NCBI GenBank assembly: GCA_008015095.1
Contig: SSEV01000173.1
Span: 1-34,606, forward strand
Reading direction: 5' to 3'
Origin: Lysobacteraceae bacterium
Lineage (GTDB): Bacteria > Pseudomonadota > Gammaproteobacteria > Xanthomonadales > Xanthomonadaceae
DNA: 34,606 nucleotides
Part shown: positions 7,894 through 16,170 of the stretch, one piece after another
How positions within the stretch are numbered: position 1 is the first letter of the stretch
Layout of the letters: every line of letters begins with the position of its first letter
The notes under the pieces: model-generated
What the model was told of the DNA's origin: nothing
The model's input: only the letters and a program-made list of their open reading frames with translations
Database searches by the model: none
Translations under genes and position numbers: made by a program

Positions 7894-8784
7894 TCAATCG
7901 CCGACGATGCGCAGACCGAAGACCAACGATGCATTGCTGACATATTGCGTACTGCCGCCGATGTTCAATCGGATGGTGGTCGGGCTGGCGAAGAAGTCGT
8001 CGGCCTGCGCGGGCGTCAGACCATAATTTTCGACCAGTGACTTGTGACTGAGCAGGCCAGCCATGCAGACCGCCGAATCGCGATTGCGCTCGTTGAGCGT
8101 CACGCCGGGCTCCAGGGCCTCCTGGAAACGCTCCGACGCGGTCATGCTGGTCAACAGGCTGCCGCCGAACGGCGCGCCAGTGGTCGGGTCAATCAGGCTC
8201 GGATCGCTCAGCACCGGATTTTCCACCGTGAGCGTGGGCGTGTAGTGAAGACGCCCGATCGCGCGGGTGGCGGTCGGATTGTTGTAAGTGACGGTCAAGA
8301 CCGGCGCGAACCAGTAGCACAGCAACGAATTGGTGGCGTATTTCGGCAGGTGGATGCGTGCGGCGTCGTTGAAGGTGAAGCTGGTGACGCCCCCGACTGT
8401 CGGATTCAGCTCCTGACAGTATTCGTCCGGCGTCGTCGGCTTGGGACAGCCGGTCTGGATATTGATGAATGCACTGGTCAGACCCAGCCACTTCACGTAA
8501 CGGCCGAAACTATGCACGTCGTAGACATCGCTCTCGGTCACATCGTAGATCGGCGGCGCAAGTTTGGCGGTGATCGGAGCCCGCTTGATGGGCGCGACCA
8601 CAGGCTGCGAAGCGCGCCGGCTCAGCAGCCCTTGTTCGGGATAGTTCTTCAGATCCGCGGATAGGCCGCGGACAGGCTCGGCCCGATACGTGTCGCCGCG
8701 CAACAAGCCCCCCTTTTGGGCATAGGCGGCGACGGACGTCACGGCGGCGGCAAGACCGAGGGCGAGCAGGTGTTTGCGTTGCAT
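7894..8784 (-). CDS. Secreted protein of unknown function, paralog B
   Basis: Paralog of the protein at 6635-7516; 296 residues. The signal peptide (MQRKHLLALGLAAAVTSVAA, cleavage near AYA|Q) begins with the same MQRKH as its sister. The two align along their whole mature length, including four cysteines (CPKPTTPDEYC, LLCYWF, VCMAG), the NPVLSDPSLIDPTTGAPFGG block and the C-terminal FGLRIVGD. The ATG at 8784 has GGAG about 9 nt upstream and starts the signal peptide; an in-frame upstream start at 8883 would destroy it. The tandem copies on one strand suggest duplication, each with its own promoter since 378 bp lie between them. The function is unknown. Candidates are a periplasmic or surface structural protein, with no enzyme signature visible. 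Confidence 0.75.
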   Translation of the reverse strand: MQRKHLLALGLAAAVTSVAAYAQKGGLLRGDTYRAEPVRGLSADLKNYPEQGLLSRRASQPVVAPIKRAPITAKLAPPIYDVTESDVYDVHSFGRYVKWLGLTSAFINIQTGCPKPTTPDEYCQELNPTVGGVTSFTFNDAARIHLPKYATNSLLCYWFAPVLTVTYNNPTATRAIGRLHYTPTLTVENPVLSDPSLIDPTTGAPFGGSLLTSMTASERFQEALEPGVTLNERNRDSAVCMAGLLSHKSLVENYGLTPAQADDFFASPTTIRLNIGGSTQYVSNASLVFGLRIVGD

Positions 8785-9007
8785 ATAAAAGACTCCGGCG
8801 GTGAATGATGGAAGACTTCGCGCCCACAAGCGGCGAACCGACATGGCCAACCGACTGGGGATCGATGGGCACGCAATGCGCACTTTGGGAAGGTACCCGC
8901 AGGATTACGCAGGATGGGCCTTCGAGAGGACAGCCTGCGCCCTCATGGGGATGGCCTGCTGCGATTGGCGATTGATTGGCGATTGATTGACGAGCGCGAA
9001 CCGCAGT

Positions 9008-9901
9008 TCAGGGGTGCTCCGCTTCAGCGTGCACGCGTTCGCGATGGATCAGATAAATGCCGCTGCCGACGATGATCGCCGCGCCCGCCCAGGTCACGGT
9101 ATCGGGCAGAACGCCCCATAGGCCGTAATCGAGGGCGACGCCCCAGACCAGCGCGGTGTACTCCAGTGGAGCGATCGACGAGGCTTCTCCGTGCCGGAAC
9201 GCTTCCGTCACGGTGTACTGGCCCAAAGCTCCAGCAAGACCAACCGCCGCGATCAGCCCAAGATGCGCGCCGTCGATCGGCCGCCATTGGGGCCAGGCCA
9301 ATGCGCCAGCACCCAACGCGATGCAAAGCATCAGCCAGAACACCATTGCCTGCGTGCTGTCGGTGCGCGCCAGCACACGCACGGTGATCGCCGAAACAGC
9401 ATAGCCCGTCGCCGACAGCAGCACAGCCAGGCCGGCCAGCGTGGTCATGCCCTCGCCGGTCGGACGCATCACCACCAACACGCCGACGAACCCGATCACG
9501 ATCGCCACCCAACGCCGCGGGCCGACCCGCTCGCCCAGAACCGGGACCGACAAGGCCGCGATCATCAGCGGCGCAATAAAAAACAAGGTATAGGCCGTAG
9601 TCAGGGGAAGTCCGCGCAGTGCGTAGACGAAGGCCGCCATCATCAAAACGCCCATCGCGCCGCGCATCAGATGCAGCCCCCAGCGCACCCGCAGCAGGGT
9701 GCGCGGACCGATCGAATACAGTGTCCATCCCAACACGAAAGGCAGCGACGCCGCACCGCGCAAAGCCGCCACCTGGAACGGCGGGTAGCGCGTCGACAGG
9801 ACTTTCAAACCCGCATCCATCAGCGAGAACAGGCCGACCGCCGCGAGCATCAGCAAGGCCGCGCGCCAGCGATGCGGCGGAGACGTGTGGAAAGATGGCA
9901 T
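9008..9901 (-). CDS. EamA/DMT-family transporter
   Basis: Inner-membrane drug/metabolite-superfamily exporter of 297 residues, the normal size for ten helices in two EamA repeats. The first repeat covers about 12-140 (LLMLAAVGLFSLMDAGLKVL, then FFIAPLMIAALSVPVLGERV). The second covers about 150-285 (LAVLLSATGYAVSAITVRVL, then ALVWGVALDYGLWGVLPD). The family's conserved F(I/L)APL.xxALS...LGERV ending of the first repeat is present. The substrate cannot be inferred. The ATG at 9901 is chosen because the preceding in-frame start at 9964 adds only a polar, Arg-rich extension. It is divergent from the OmpA lipoprotein gene at 10018, with 116 bp between. Confidence 0.88.
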   Translation of the reverse strand: MPSFHTSPPHRWRAALLMLAAVGLFSLMDAGLKVLSTRYPPFQVAALRGAASLPFVLGWTLYSIGPRTLLRVRWGLHLMRGAMGVLMMAAFVYALRGLPLTTAYTLFFIAPLMIAALSVPVLGERVGPRRWVAIVIGFVGVLVVMRPTGEGMTTLAGLAVLLSATGYAVSAITVRVLARTDSTQAMVFWLMLCIALGAGALAWPQWRPIDGAHLGLIAAVGLAGALGQYTVTEAFRHGEASSIAPLEYTALVWGVALDYGLWGVLPDTVTWAGAAIIVGSGIYLIHRERVHAEAEHP

Positions 9902-10017
9902 GCGACAAGCATGCCGCCTGCCGAGCGTAGCCGCCAGTCCGACAAATCGCATTTGGCCCTGCACGAGCGGTTTCGTCGTTTTACACTGCGTTCGTCGTCG
10001 CCCTTTCGAGGTTTGTC

Positions 10018-11106
10018 ATGCCGCAGAACGCCGCTACCCGCATGCGCTTCTCCCGCGCGCTTTCACTGTGTTGCCTGTTGTCGATCGCCCTATGGCTGTC
10101 CGCCTGCAAACGCGAAGCTCCCGCGGAATCCGCGCCTGGCGCGGAGCCGGCCGCAACGACCACGCCGGCTTCGGCGCCGGCCGAGTCCGCTCCGGCACAA
10201 GCGGCGCCCGTCGCGGCACCCACCGCAGCGGTGGATTTCGACCCGGCCAGCGTGCCCGAAACCACCGCGACGCTGCCGCCGTTCCCGTTCTTCGCGATTC
10301 CCGAGGGGCTCGAAAGCATCTACGCCGACAAGGACAAACGCGTGCCCTTCGATCGCCACTATTTCATCGCCGGTCAGAAAGCGGTTCCCATCGAAGGCCG
10401 GATTTTCCACGACCGCTTCAACATCCAGAACGGCGAGCGCCCTTATTCGGATCTCGAATTCCGCCGCAACTACGAGAATGCGGTGCAAACGCTCGGCGGC
10501 AAGAAGATTAACGAGACCCAGTACACCTACGAGGTGATGGATGCCGCTGGCGGCCGTGACGTGCTGGAGAAGACCAACTACGCGGCGCCGATGAATCCTG
10601 ACTCGCCGCACGATATCTATCTGATCCGCAGCGCCGGGAAGGAATACTGGATCGACGTCAGCACCGGCGCTTTCCCTCTGCATGGCCATGTCGTCGTGCT
10701 CGAGCGCGAAGGCATGAAACAATCGCTCGGCTTTCTCGACGCATCGGCGATGAAAAAAGCGATCGATGCCACCGGCCGGGTCGCGTTGTATATCAATTTC
10801 GATGTCGACAAAGCGACCATCCGGCCTGATGCGCAGCCGACGCTTGCGGAAATCGACAAACTGCTCAAGGCCGATGCGGCGCTGAAACTGTCGATCGAAG
10901 GCCACACCGACAACACCGGCGCAGCCGCGCACAACCAGGAATTGTCGGCCGCGCGCGCGCGTAGCGTGCTCGGCGCCCTGGTCGGACTCGGCATCGATCC
11001 GGCGCGTTTGCAGTCGAAAGGCTTCGGCCAGGACAAACCGATCGCCGACAACGGCAGCGAAGACGGCCGCGCGAAGAACCGCCGGGTGGAGCTGGTCAAG
11101 ATCTGA
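10018..11106 (+). CDS. OmpA-family lipoprotein
   Basis: Predicted outer-membrane lipoprotein of 362 residues with a peptidoglycan-binding OmpA domain. A signal peptide is followed by lipobox LSAC, lipidated at Cys30. Residues 31-80 are Ala/Pro-rich and probably span the periplasm. A middle region of about 85-250 has no family I recognise. The C-terminal OmpA-like domain covers about 258-362 (INFDVDKATIRPDAQPTL, IEGHTDNTGAAAHNQELSAARA, KGFGQDKPIADN, AKNRRVEL), with the conserved Asp and Arg (GHTDN and NRRVEL) that hold diaminopimelate. The ATG at 10018 has GAGG 6 nt before it. Similar proteins anchor the outer membrane to the cell wall. The middle domain may sense or bind something but shows no motif. 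Confidence 0.9.
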   Translation: MPQNAATRMRFSRALSLCCLLSIALWLSACKREAPAESAPGAEPAATTTPASAPAESAPAQAAPVAAPTAAVDFDPASVPETTATLPPFPFFAIPEGLESIYADKDKRVPFDRHYFIAGQKAVPIEGRIFHDRFNIQNGERPYSDLEFRRNYENAVQTLGGKKINETQYTYEVMDAAGGRDVLEKTNYAAPMNPDSPHDIYLIRSAGKEYWIDVSTGAFPLHGHVVVLEREGMKQSLGFLDASAMKKAIDATGRVALYINFDVDKATIRPDAQPTLAEIDKLLKADAALKLSIEGHTDNTGAAAHNQELSAARARSVLGALVGLGIDPARLQSKGFGQDKPIADNGSEDGRAKNRRVELVKI

Positions 11107-11198
11107 TCGGGCCGGGTCGAAACCACAATCGAGTCGCGATCTGCATGCGCCGCAGGCCCGGCGAGACGATCATCGAACGCGCAAAGCCGTCGGCGCGC

Positions 11199-11918
11199 TC
11201 ACGCCCGCGCTCCGAACAGGCGCGCGCGCGCAGTATCGTCCAGCGCACGCCATCGCCCCGGTTCCAGATCGTCCAGATCGAGGCCGCCGACCGCGACGCG
11301 ATGCAGCGTCTCGACGTGATTGCCGACCGCGGCGAACATCCGTCGCGCCTGGTGATAACGGCCTTCATGCAAGGTCAGCCGCGCGTGCAACGGCGACAGG
11401 ATGTCCAACACGGCAGGCAATAAGGGTTTGGACTCGGATTCCAACATCAGCATGCCCGAGGCGAAGACTTCGATCTCGTCGCCGCGCAATGGCCGCGCCA
11501 GGGTCGCTTCATAGACTTTCGGCATGACCGATTTCGGCGAAATAATCCGGTGCAGCAAGCCGCCATCGTCGGTCAACAGCAACAACCCGCTGGTGTCGCG
11601 ATCCAGCCGCCCGACCGTCGACAGCACCGGATCCCGCAAACGGAACCGCTGCGGCAACAGATCGTAGACCAATCGCCCCTGGTCCTTGGTCGAACAGACG
11701 TAGCCGACCGGCTTATGCAGCATCAACAATATGCCCTGCGCGGGATCAAGCGGCTCACCGTCGATGCGCACGGTTTCGTGGACCGCATGCACGCCGATTT
11801 CGTCGTCGGCATACAGGATTTCACCGTCGGCACCTGTGATGCGGCCCTCGCGGAACATCGCGGCCACCTGCTTACGGCTGCCATAACCAAGATTGGCGAT
11901 GAGCTTCAACAGTTTCAT
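11199..11918 (-). CDS. rsuA: 16S rRNA pseudouridine synthase, RsuA-like
   Basis: RsuA/RluB/E/F-family pseudouridine synthase of 239 residues. An N-terminal S4 RNA-binding domain (LLKLIANLGYGSRKQVAAMF, residues 3-60) precedes the catalytic domain, whose GRLDRDTSGLLLLT motif holds the catalytic Asp106. The S4 domain plus length fits RsuA, which makes pseudouridine 516 in 16S rRNA; the exact target is inferred. The ATG at 11918 overlaps the upstream methyltransferase stop as ATGA, so the two are translationally coupled. The reading frame stays open further upstream only because of the overlap. Together the pair is a small ribosome-modification operon. Confidence 0.9.
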   Translation of the reverse strand: MKLLKLIANLGYGSRKQVAAMFREGRITGADGEILYADDEIGVHAVHETVRIDGEPLDPAQGILLMLHKPVGYVCSTKDQGRLVYDLLPQRFRLRDPVLSTVGRLDRDTSGLLLLTDDGGLLHRIISPKSVMPKVYEATLARPLRGDEIEVFASGMLMLESESKPLLPAVLDILSPLHARLTLHEGRYHQARRMFAAVGNHVETLHRVAVGGLDLDDLEPGRWRALDDTARARLFGARA

Positions 11919-12991
11919 GCGCGACCGCGTCCACCGGCGCCGCTGCCCTTGACCGCTTCGATCACCTTGAAACCCTGCGCGTCCACGACGACGCGCATCG
12001 CGGTGAAATGCGTAGCGAGCACCGACTCGTAGGGCAGATGGCGGTTGGCGACCATCCACAGCCTGCCGCCGGTGACCAATGCTTCCGCCGCCGCCATGAT
12101 GAAGGCGCGCCCGATGTCCGGTCGCGCGCCCCTGCCATGGCCATGGAACGGCGGATTGCTGACGATCGCATCGTAAGACCGCGTCAACCCGGCCGCGACG
12201 TCGCGCCAGAAGAATTCGAGCGCACGACCGCTGGCGATATCGCCCAGATTGCGGCGCGCCAGCGCCAATGCTCTCGCCTCTGCTTCGTACAGATCCAGCG
12301 CAACGATGCCCGGGCACTTGCGCAAAACCTCGGCGGAAAGATAACCGTAGCCCGCACCGAGATCGGCGATTCGCCCACGCAGATCCGCGGGCAAGTGCTC
12401 GGCCAGCAAGGCCGATGCGGGATCGATGCGATCCCAGGCGAACACGCCGGGCCGGCTGACGAAACGGCCTTCGGCGATCAGCCGCGGCGCATCCAATCCG
12501 GACCATCGCGACAACAATTCGTCATCGATCCGCCGCGGATCGATGCATGCCCAGAACACGCGGCAATGTTGCTTGGACAAGCTTCCCGACAAACCGGCCA
12601 ACGTCTTCAGATCGGCCTCGCCCGATTTCGCGCCCTCCTCGTTGCGCATGCATACGAGCACGGTACCGCCCGGCTCGCAGCATGTGACCGCGCGGGCCAT
12701 CAGCGCACGAGCCTCTTCGCGCTGACGCGGCGGCAGCAACAACACCATCGGATAGCGCCGGGTCTGGTCAACGGCCTCCGGATCACGTAATGCATACCCG
12801 GCACGGACCAAGGCGTCCGCCTCCGGTTTGAAAGTCTGTTCGCATGAAAGCTGCGGCCAGCGCCGCGCCCGCGCTGGCGCGCACATGCGCGCACGCAACC
12901 ACAGGACGCCGCCATCCGGCCAGGTCAGGCGACTTTCCAACAGCGGCAGGAATAATGTCTCGGCGGCGGAATCGCCGTGATCGGCGGTCAT
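11915..12991 (-). CDS. rsmC: Class I SAM methyltransferase, RsmC-like
   Basis: rRNA (guanine-N2) methyltransferase-like protein of 358 residues, the RsmC/RlmG size. The N-terminal half (1-180) is a degenerate methyltransferase-like domain as in RsmC. The C-terminal half carries the SAM motif IADLGAGYGYLS (208-219), the acidic motif II ALDLYE (231-236) and the N2-guanine signature SNPPFHGHG (278-286). RsmC methylates G1207 of 16S rRNA and RlmG methylates 23S rRNA; the NPPFH.G form favours this group without separating the two. The ATG at 12991 is preferred over the in-frame upstream start at 13240 because LFLPLLESRLTWPDGG begins the domain. It overlaps rsuA by four bases. Confidence 0.85.
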   Translation of the reverse strand: MTADHGDSAAETLFLPLLESRLTWPDGGVLWLRARMCAPARARRWPQLSCEQTFKPEADALVRAGYALRDPEAVDQTRRYPMVLLLPPRQREEARALMARAVTCCEPGGTVLVCMRNEEGAKSGEADLKTLAGLSGSLSKQHCRVFWACIDPRRIDDELLSRWSGLDAPRLIAEGRFVSRPGVFAWDRIDPASALLAEHLPADLRGRIADLGAGYGYLSAEVLRKCPGIVALDLYEAEARALALARRNLGDIASGRALEFFWRDVAAGLTRSYDAIVSNPPFHGHGRGARPDIGRAFIMAAAEALVTGGRLWMVANRHLPYESVLATHFTAMRVVVDAQGFKVIEAVKGSGAGGRGRA

Positions 12992-13023
12992 CCTGGGGCC
13001 CTCTCCGGGGAAGTCGCGGAGTT

Positions 13024-13095
13024 TAGGGCCTGTTAACGCGATTCGGGGGCATTGCGTTGCGAATTCAGCGGCGTGCCTGCGGGCGCGCCGCTGAA
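13024..13095. repeat. Dispersed repeat, copy B, with adjoining inverted repeat
   Basis: TAGGGCCTGTTAACGC at 13024-13039 repeats position 6519 exactly and continues with ATT and GCATTGCG. Directly after it lies a perfect 10-bp inverted repeat, TTCAGCGGCG (13064-13073) and CGCCGCTGAA (13086-13095). The element sits 33 bp upstream of the methyltransferase start. No transposase remnant is visible. Confidence 0.55.
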
Positions 13096-13252
13096 ACACA
13101 ACCCGTCGGGCGGTCATGCCGAAGGCGCGCGGCGTCATCGCAGACACGTGATCGATGGATTGGCCGGAGCAACTCCGGGCATGCTGCGTAGGTGCGACGC
13201 ACTTCAGAAATCGCGCCTTCCCGATATGACGTCCGCCCAATGCGGCGGCCGC

Positions 13253-14032
13253 TCAGAATGACATGCGCACCCGTATCGGAGCCGGCACGGACTTTTCGTC
13301 GCTCGCCCCGTGCGCGCGGCCGAGGCCGGCCTTGCCGCGCAGCGCGTCGACATCGTGGATTCTGACGATATTGCGATGGCAACTGATCATGCCGGTACGC
13401 CGCCATTCCTGCAGTTGCGCATTGAGTTTTGGGCGGCTGACATTGACCATCGCCGCCAGAATGCTCTGGGTGGGCGGCAGTTCGACTTCGACCACGCCGC
13501 TGCGCGCGCCCGCTTCGCCGCGCATCATCGACAGCATGCGCCGGGCCAGCCTCGATTCGAGCTGATGCAGACACAGGATCTCCATCGAATCAACCGCACG
13601 ACGGAAGCGCTCGTGGAGCAGGCTGTGCACGCGCTGCATCAGCAGCGGATTTTCCAACAACGGTTGGAAATGCCGACGCGGAATCAACAGCGCAGACACC
13701 GGTCCGTACGCCATCGCCGTGAAACTCCTGGGGCTGCCGTCGACCAGAGCCATCTCATCGACCGTGTCGTCGGTTTCGATGGTGTCAAGGATCAGTTCCT
13801 GCCCCTTGGGGCCATAGAGGATCTTGTAGATCCGTCCCTGCGCGACCAAGCCCAGGAATTCGCCCGGATCGTTCTTGAAGAACAGGACTTCGCCTTCGTC
13901 GAGCCGACGCTCGATGCTGCAAGCGACGACATGATCGATCAGCGCCTCTGGCATGCCACGAAACATCGCCGAGCGCGCGACCGCGTCCCTGCGCCGTTCC
14001 ATGCCGGCATTGTGTTCGCGTGTCAGGGGCAT
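13253..14032 (-). CDS. Crp/Fnr-family transcriptional regulator
   Basis: DNA-binding regulator of about 259 residues. A cyclic-nucleotide-binding-type beta-barrel covers about 20-125 (DEGEVLFFKNDPGEFLGLVAQGRI). The dimerisation helix spans about 130-165, and a Crp-type winged helix-turn-helix about 184-232 (PPTQSILAAMVNVSRPKLNAQLQEW). No FNR-type cysteine cluster is present at the N-terminus. In the phosphate-binding cassette VDEMALVDGSPRSFTA the Glu, Arg and Ser of CRP are kept, but CRP's preceding Gly is Asp, so cAMP binding is not assured. The start is uncertain (14032, 14002 or 14077 are all in frame, none with a good ribosome site). It lies 295 bp beyond the reb operon on the same strand, past a strong hairpin, and is a candidate regulator of it. 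Confidence 0.85.
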   Translation of the reverse strand: MPLTREHNAGMERRRDAVARSAMFRGMPEALIDHVVACSIERRLDEGEVLFFKNDPGEFLGLVAQGRIYKILYGPKGQELILDTIETDDTVDEMALVDGSPRSFTAMAYGPVSALLIPRRHFQPLLENPLLMQRVHSLLHERFRRAVDSMEILCLHQLESRLARRMLSMMRGEAGARSGVVEVELPPTQSILAAMVNVSRPKLNAQLQEWRRTGMISCHRNIVRIHDVDALRGKAGLGRAHGASDEKSVPAPIRVRMSF

Positions 14033-14286
14033 GCGCGCACTGCCCCGGCGCGACGCAGCGGATGCGGCGTCGACCATTGTGTGCCGAATCGATGCGGGTC
14101 TCGCATCGAACACGGCCGATTGACGGCTTGCGGAGCGCCGTTTGCGCAACGCATCGATCCCCCCTTTCCCTGGTAACTACTCCATATCGGAAGCCGGCGC
14201 CACCGCAACTGCGTGCCGTCTGCAAACGGTGATTTCGAATCCGACGGATAACCTGCCCAGGGGTGCGTTCCGTTTCATCAGATGCG

Positions 14287-14319
14287 AATGGCGTCGGGAC
14301 GCGCGGTGTCCCCGCCATT
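14287..14319 (-). terminator. Hairpin at the end of the reb operon
   Basis: Starting 7 bp after the last RebB stop codon, a long hairpin has outer stem AATGGCG/CGCCATT (14287-14293 and 14313-14319) and inner stem GGGAC/GTCCC with a 2-nt bulge and 7-nt loop. There is no T-run after it, so termination may be partial or Rho-assisted. Confidence 0.55.
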
Positions 14320-14326
14320 GGCTCCG

Positions 14327-14650
14327 TCAGCGATTGCGGAACGCATTCAGCACGGTCAGCAGACTGGTCAGGTTGTCCGCGATACCGGTCTGCGCGACTT
14401 TCTCGCTTGCACCAGCGGCGGCCGTCGTACTGAGACTGTAGATCTGCATCACGCCCTGGTTCGCCGCCGCCAGCGCCAGCGTGTTCTGCTGTTGCTGCGC
14501 CGCGACTGCATTCTGGAACAGGATACCAGTCGAATGCGCCAGGCTCTGGTAGATCGCGCTCATCGCGAAGGCCGGGGATTCTCCGATGACCTTCACATTG
14601 CTCTGCGTTACTGCATCGGTGATCTGAGTGTTGACGTAAGGATATGCCAT
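14327..14650 (-). CDS. RebB-family R-body protein (1)
   Basis: R-body structural-type protein of 107 residues, the usual RebB length ('killing trait' family). Diagnostic features are VNTQITDAVTQSNVKV near the N-terminus, ESPAFAMS, HSTGILFQNAVAAQQQQNTL and the C-terminal TSLLTVLNAF. RebB-type proteins of Caedibacter polymerise into coiled ribbons that unroll on acidification. It differs from the next gene's product at about one residue in six, so the two are a recent tandem duplicate. The ATG at 14650 has AGGAG 6 nt before it. It is the last gene of the operon, followed by a hairpin. Confidence 0.93.
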   Translation of the reverse strand: MAYPYVNTQITDAVTQSNVKVIGESPAFAMSAIYQSLAHSTGILFQNAVAAQQQQNTLALAAANQGVMQIYSLSTTAAAGASEKVAQTGIADNLTSLLTVLNAFRNR

Positions 14651-14711
14651 GAAATTCTCCTGGGTTCATTCGGCCGTCGGGAAAACCCGGAGGCGCGCGG
14701 GATCGCCCGGA

Positions 14712-15035
14712 TTACGGATTCGGATTGAACGCGTTGAGCACGGTCAGGAGGCTGGTCAGATTGTCGGCGACGCCGGTCTGCGCAACCTTCTCGGTGGCGC
14801 CTGCAGCGGCGGTGGTATCGACGGTGTAGATCTGCATCACGCCCTGGTTGGAAGCCGCCAGCGACAGGGTGTTCTGCTGCTGCTGCGCCGCGATCGCGTT
14901 CTCGAACAGGATGCCGGTCGAGTGCGCGAGCGTCTGATACATCGAACTCATCGCGAAAGCCGGCGATTCGGCGATCACCTTCACGTTCGACTGGGTCACG
15001 GCATCGGTGATCTGGGTATTGACTAGAAGCGTCAT
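14712..15035 (-). CDS. RebB-family R-body protein (2)
   Basis: RebB-family protein of 107 residues, nearly the same as its downstream neighbour. It has the family blocks NTQITDAVTQSNVKVIAESP, HSTGILFENAIAAQQQQNTL and KVAQTGVADNLTSLLTVLNA. The two copies differ mainly at the extreme N-terminus, in the YTVDTTAAAGAT segment and at the C-terminal NPNP. In known R-bodies two or more RebB-type proteins are needed to make the ribbon, which fits a family of unequal copies here. The ATG at 15035 has AGAGGA 8 nt upstream. A 61-bp gap to the next gene carries only that gene's ribosome-binding site. Confidence 0.93.
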   Translation of the reverse strand: MTLLVNTQITDAVTQSNVKVIAESPAFAMSSMYQTLAHSTGILFENAIAAQQQQNTLSLAASNQGVMQIYTVDTTAAAGATEKVAQTGVADNLTSLLTVLNAFNPNP

Positions 15036-15108
15036 CGTGTTGTCCTCTGGTTGGTGGGAACTTCACCGCGTTCCGTGCAGATTGCGGCGGTCATGCGATG
15101 CCTGCCGG

Positions 15109-15477
15109 TCAGGACAGGGATCGGATACTCTTGATCAACTCGGCCATGGTCGCCATGGCCACATCGTCGGAAACGCCGGTCTGGGCGAGTTTCTGCCCGT
15201 CCCCGGCGGACGCGACGGGTTCGAGACCATACATTTGCAGAATGCCGACGTTGGTCGCTGCCATCGACATGGTGTTCTGACGCTGCTGGGTCGCGACCGC
15301 GTTCTCGAACAGAATACCCATCGAATGGGCTTCGCTCTGGTACACCAACCCCATCGCCATCGCCGGCGACTCGCCGACGACCGCTGTGGTCGATTGGGTC
15401 ACCGCGTCCGTGATTTGCTTGTCGACTTCTTCGGTCATCGTGGCTTGCCTCCCGTGGGATGTATTCGAACCGGCCAT
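15109..15477 (-). CDS. RebB-family R-body protein (3)
   Basis: More divergent RebB protein of 122 residues (109 from the second start). The family core is clear: KQITDAVTQSTTAVVGESPA, HSMGILFENAVATQQRQNTM and KLAQTGVSDDVA. Unlike the other copies it is Met-rich (AMAMGLVYQ, MSMAATNVG). Two in-frame starts each have a good ribosome site: ATG 15477 behind AAGGAGGT, and ATG 15438 behind GGGAGG about 10 nt upstream. The second gives the normal family length; the first adds MAGSNTSHGRQAT. Both products may be made. The first site sits directly on the stop codon of the 220-residue gene (TAAGGAGGT), indicating tight coupling. Confidence 0.92.
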   Translation of the reverse strand: MAGSNTSHGRQATMTEEVDKQITDAVTQSTTAVVGESPAMAMGLVYQSEAHSMGILFENAVATQQRQNTMSMAATNVGILQMYGLEPVASAGDGQKLAQTGVSDDVAMATMAELIKSIRSLS

Positions 15478-15486
15478 GCAACCTCC

Positions 15487-16149
15487 TTAAACGCCGGAAT
15501 CCGGACGCCGTGAACCGGAAGCGCTGCGACTTCTCGATAACTTGAGCTTCGGCATCCGCGCGGACTTGGCCTTGCGCGCGCTGTCACTGACGGCATTGCT
15601 CGCATCACGTCGTCCGACTTCACGCTGTACGCTTTCGATCACCACTTTGAGTTGCTGCCTGAGCGGCTCGAGCTTGCTCTGCAGATGGCGATCGACCTCT
15701 TCACGCACGACCTCGGCCAGGCCGTCGGCTGCTTTCGCGATCATGGCGTCGCGGCCGCCGTCGCCATTCGTGGGCGCTGGCAGCTGCGCGCCAGCCAGGC
15801 GCATCTTAGCCGCGGCGATCACCTCCGCGAAGAGCCCGCACAAGGCCTGTTCGTCGCGAACAGCCCTGACGGGCATCGGCTTCGCCGCAGCGACGATTGC
15901 GTGCGTCAGCTGCCTGGTGACGCGCGCGCGTTCCTCGTCGATCAGCTTCGACGCCTGTTGCTTCGCCGTGGATAACACCTCATACGCCCGCTGCGGCGCG
16001 CTCACCGCCGCGGCCGGAACGCCAGCTGCGGCGCCGGACGCCGTGTCGGCATTGACCGTTTCGCCGCGAGCGCGCTCCTGCGACTGATCGACCCACCATT
16101 TGGCGAAGCGCTCCGCTTGCGCCGCAAGTTCATTTTTGCCTCCGCTCAT
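15487..16149 (-). CDS. Helical protein of the reb operon, unknown function
   Basis: I do not recognise the family. The 220-residue protein is low in aromatics and rich in Ala, Arg, Glu and Gln. It starts with an amphipathic segment (LAAQAERFAKWWVDQSQERA). An Ala-rich linker covers 35-52, then predicted helices or coiled coil at 53-120 (AYEVLSTAKQQASKLIDEER) and 132-180 (AEVVREEVDRHLQSKLEPLR). The C-terminal tail is basic and Ser/Lys/Arg-rich (KLKLSRSRSASGSRR), probably disordered and able to bind nucleic acid or acidic protein. The ATG at 16149 is preferred; a GTG at 16170, touching the previous stop (TGAGTG), is in frame. Its place between the enzyme and the three RebB genes suggests an assembly, scaffold or cargo-linking role, which is inference. 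Confidence 0.75.
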   Translation of the reverse strand: MSGGKNELAAQAERFAKWWVDQSQERARGETVNADTASGAAAGVPAAAVSAPQRAYEVLSTAKQQASKLIDEERARVTRQLTHAIVAAAKPMPVRAVRDEQALCGLFAEVIAAAKMRLAGAQLPAPTNGDGGRDAMIAKAADGLAEVVREEVDRHLQSKLEPLRQQLKVVIESVQREVGRRDASNAVSDSARKAKSARMPKLKLSRSRSASGSRRPDSGV

Positions 16150-16170
16150 CGCCGTATCACTCCCGCACAC

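Noticed and set aside
8801..8986. 61-residue plus-strand frame between the secreted paralog and the EamA gene
   Set aside because: No ribosome site, no recognisable features, and it overlaps the upstream region of the gene starting at 8784.
8961..8989. Tandem GGCGATTGATT repeat
   Set aside because: Only two full 11-bp copies in an intergenic region, too few to support a functional array or CRISPR-like structure.
14023..14154. ATG at 14154 with a good AAGGGGGG ribosome site giving a 43-residue peptide
   Set aside because: The frame is Arg/Pro-rich and antibiotic-leader-like features are absent; it overlaps the Crp gene's upstream coding region. It may be chance.
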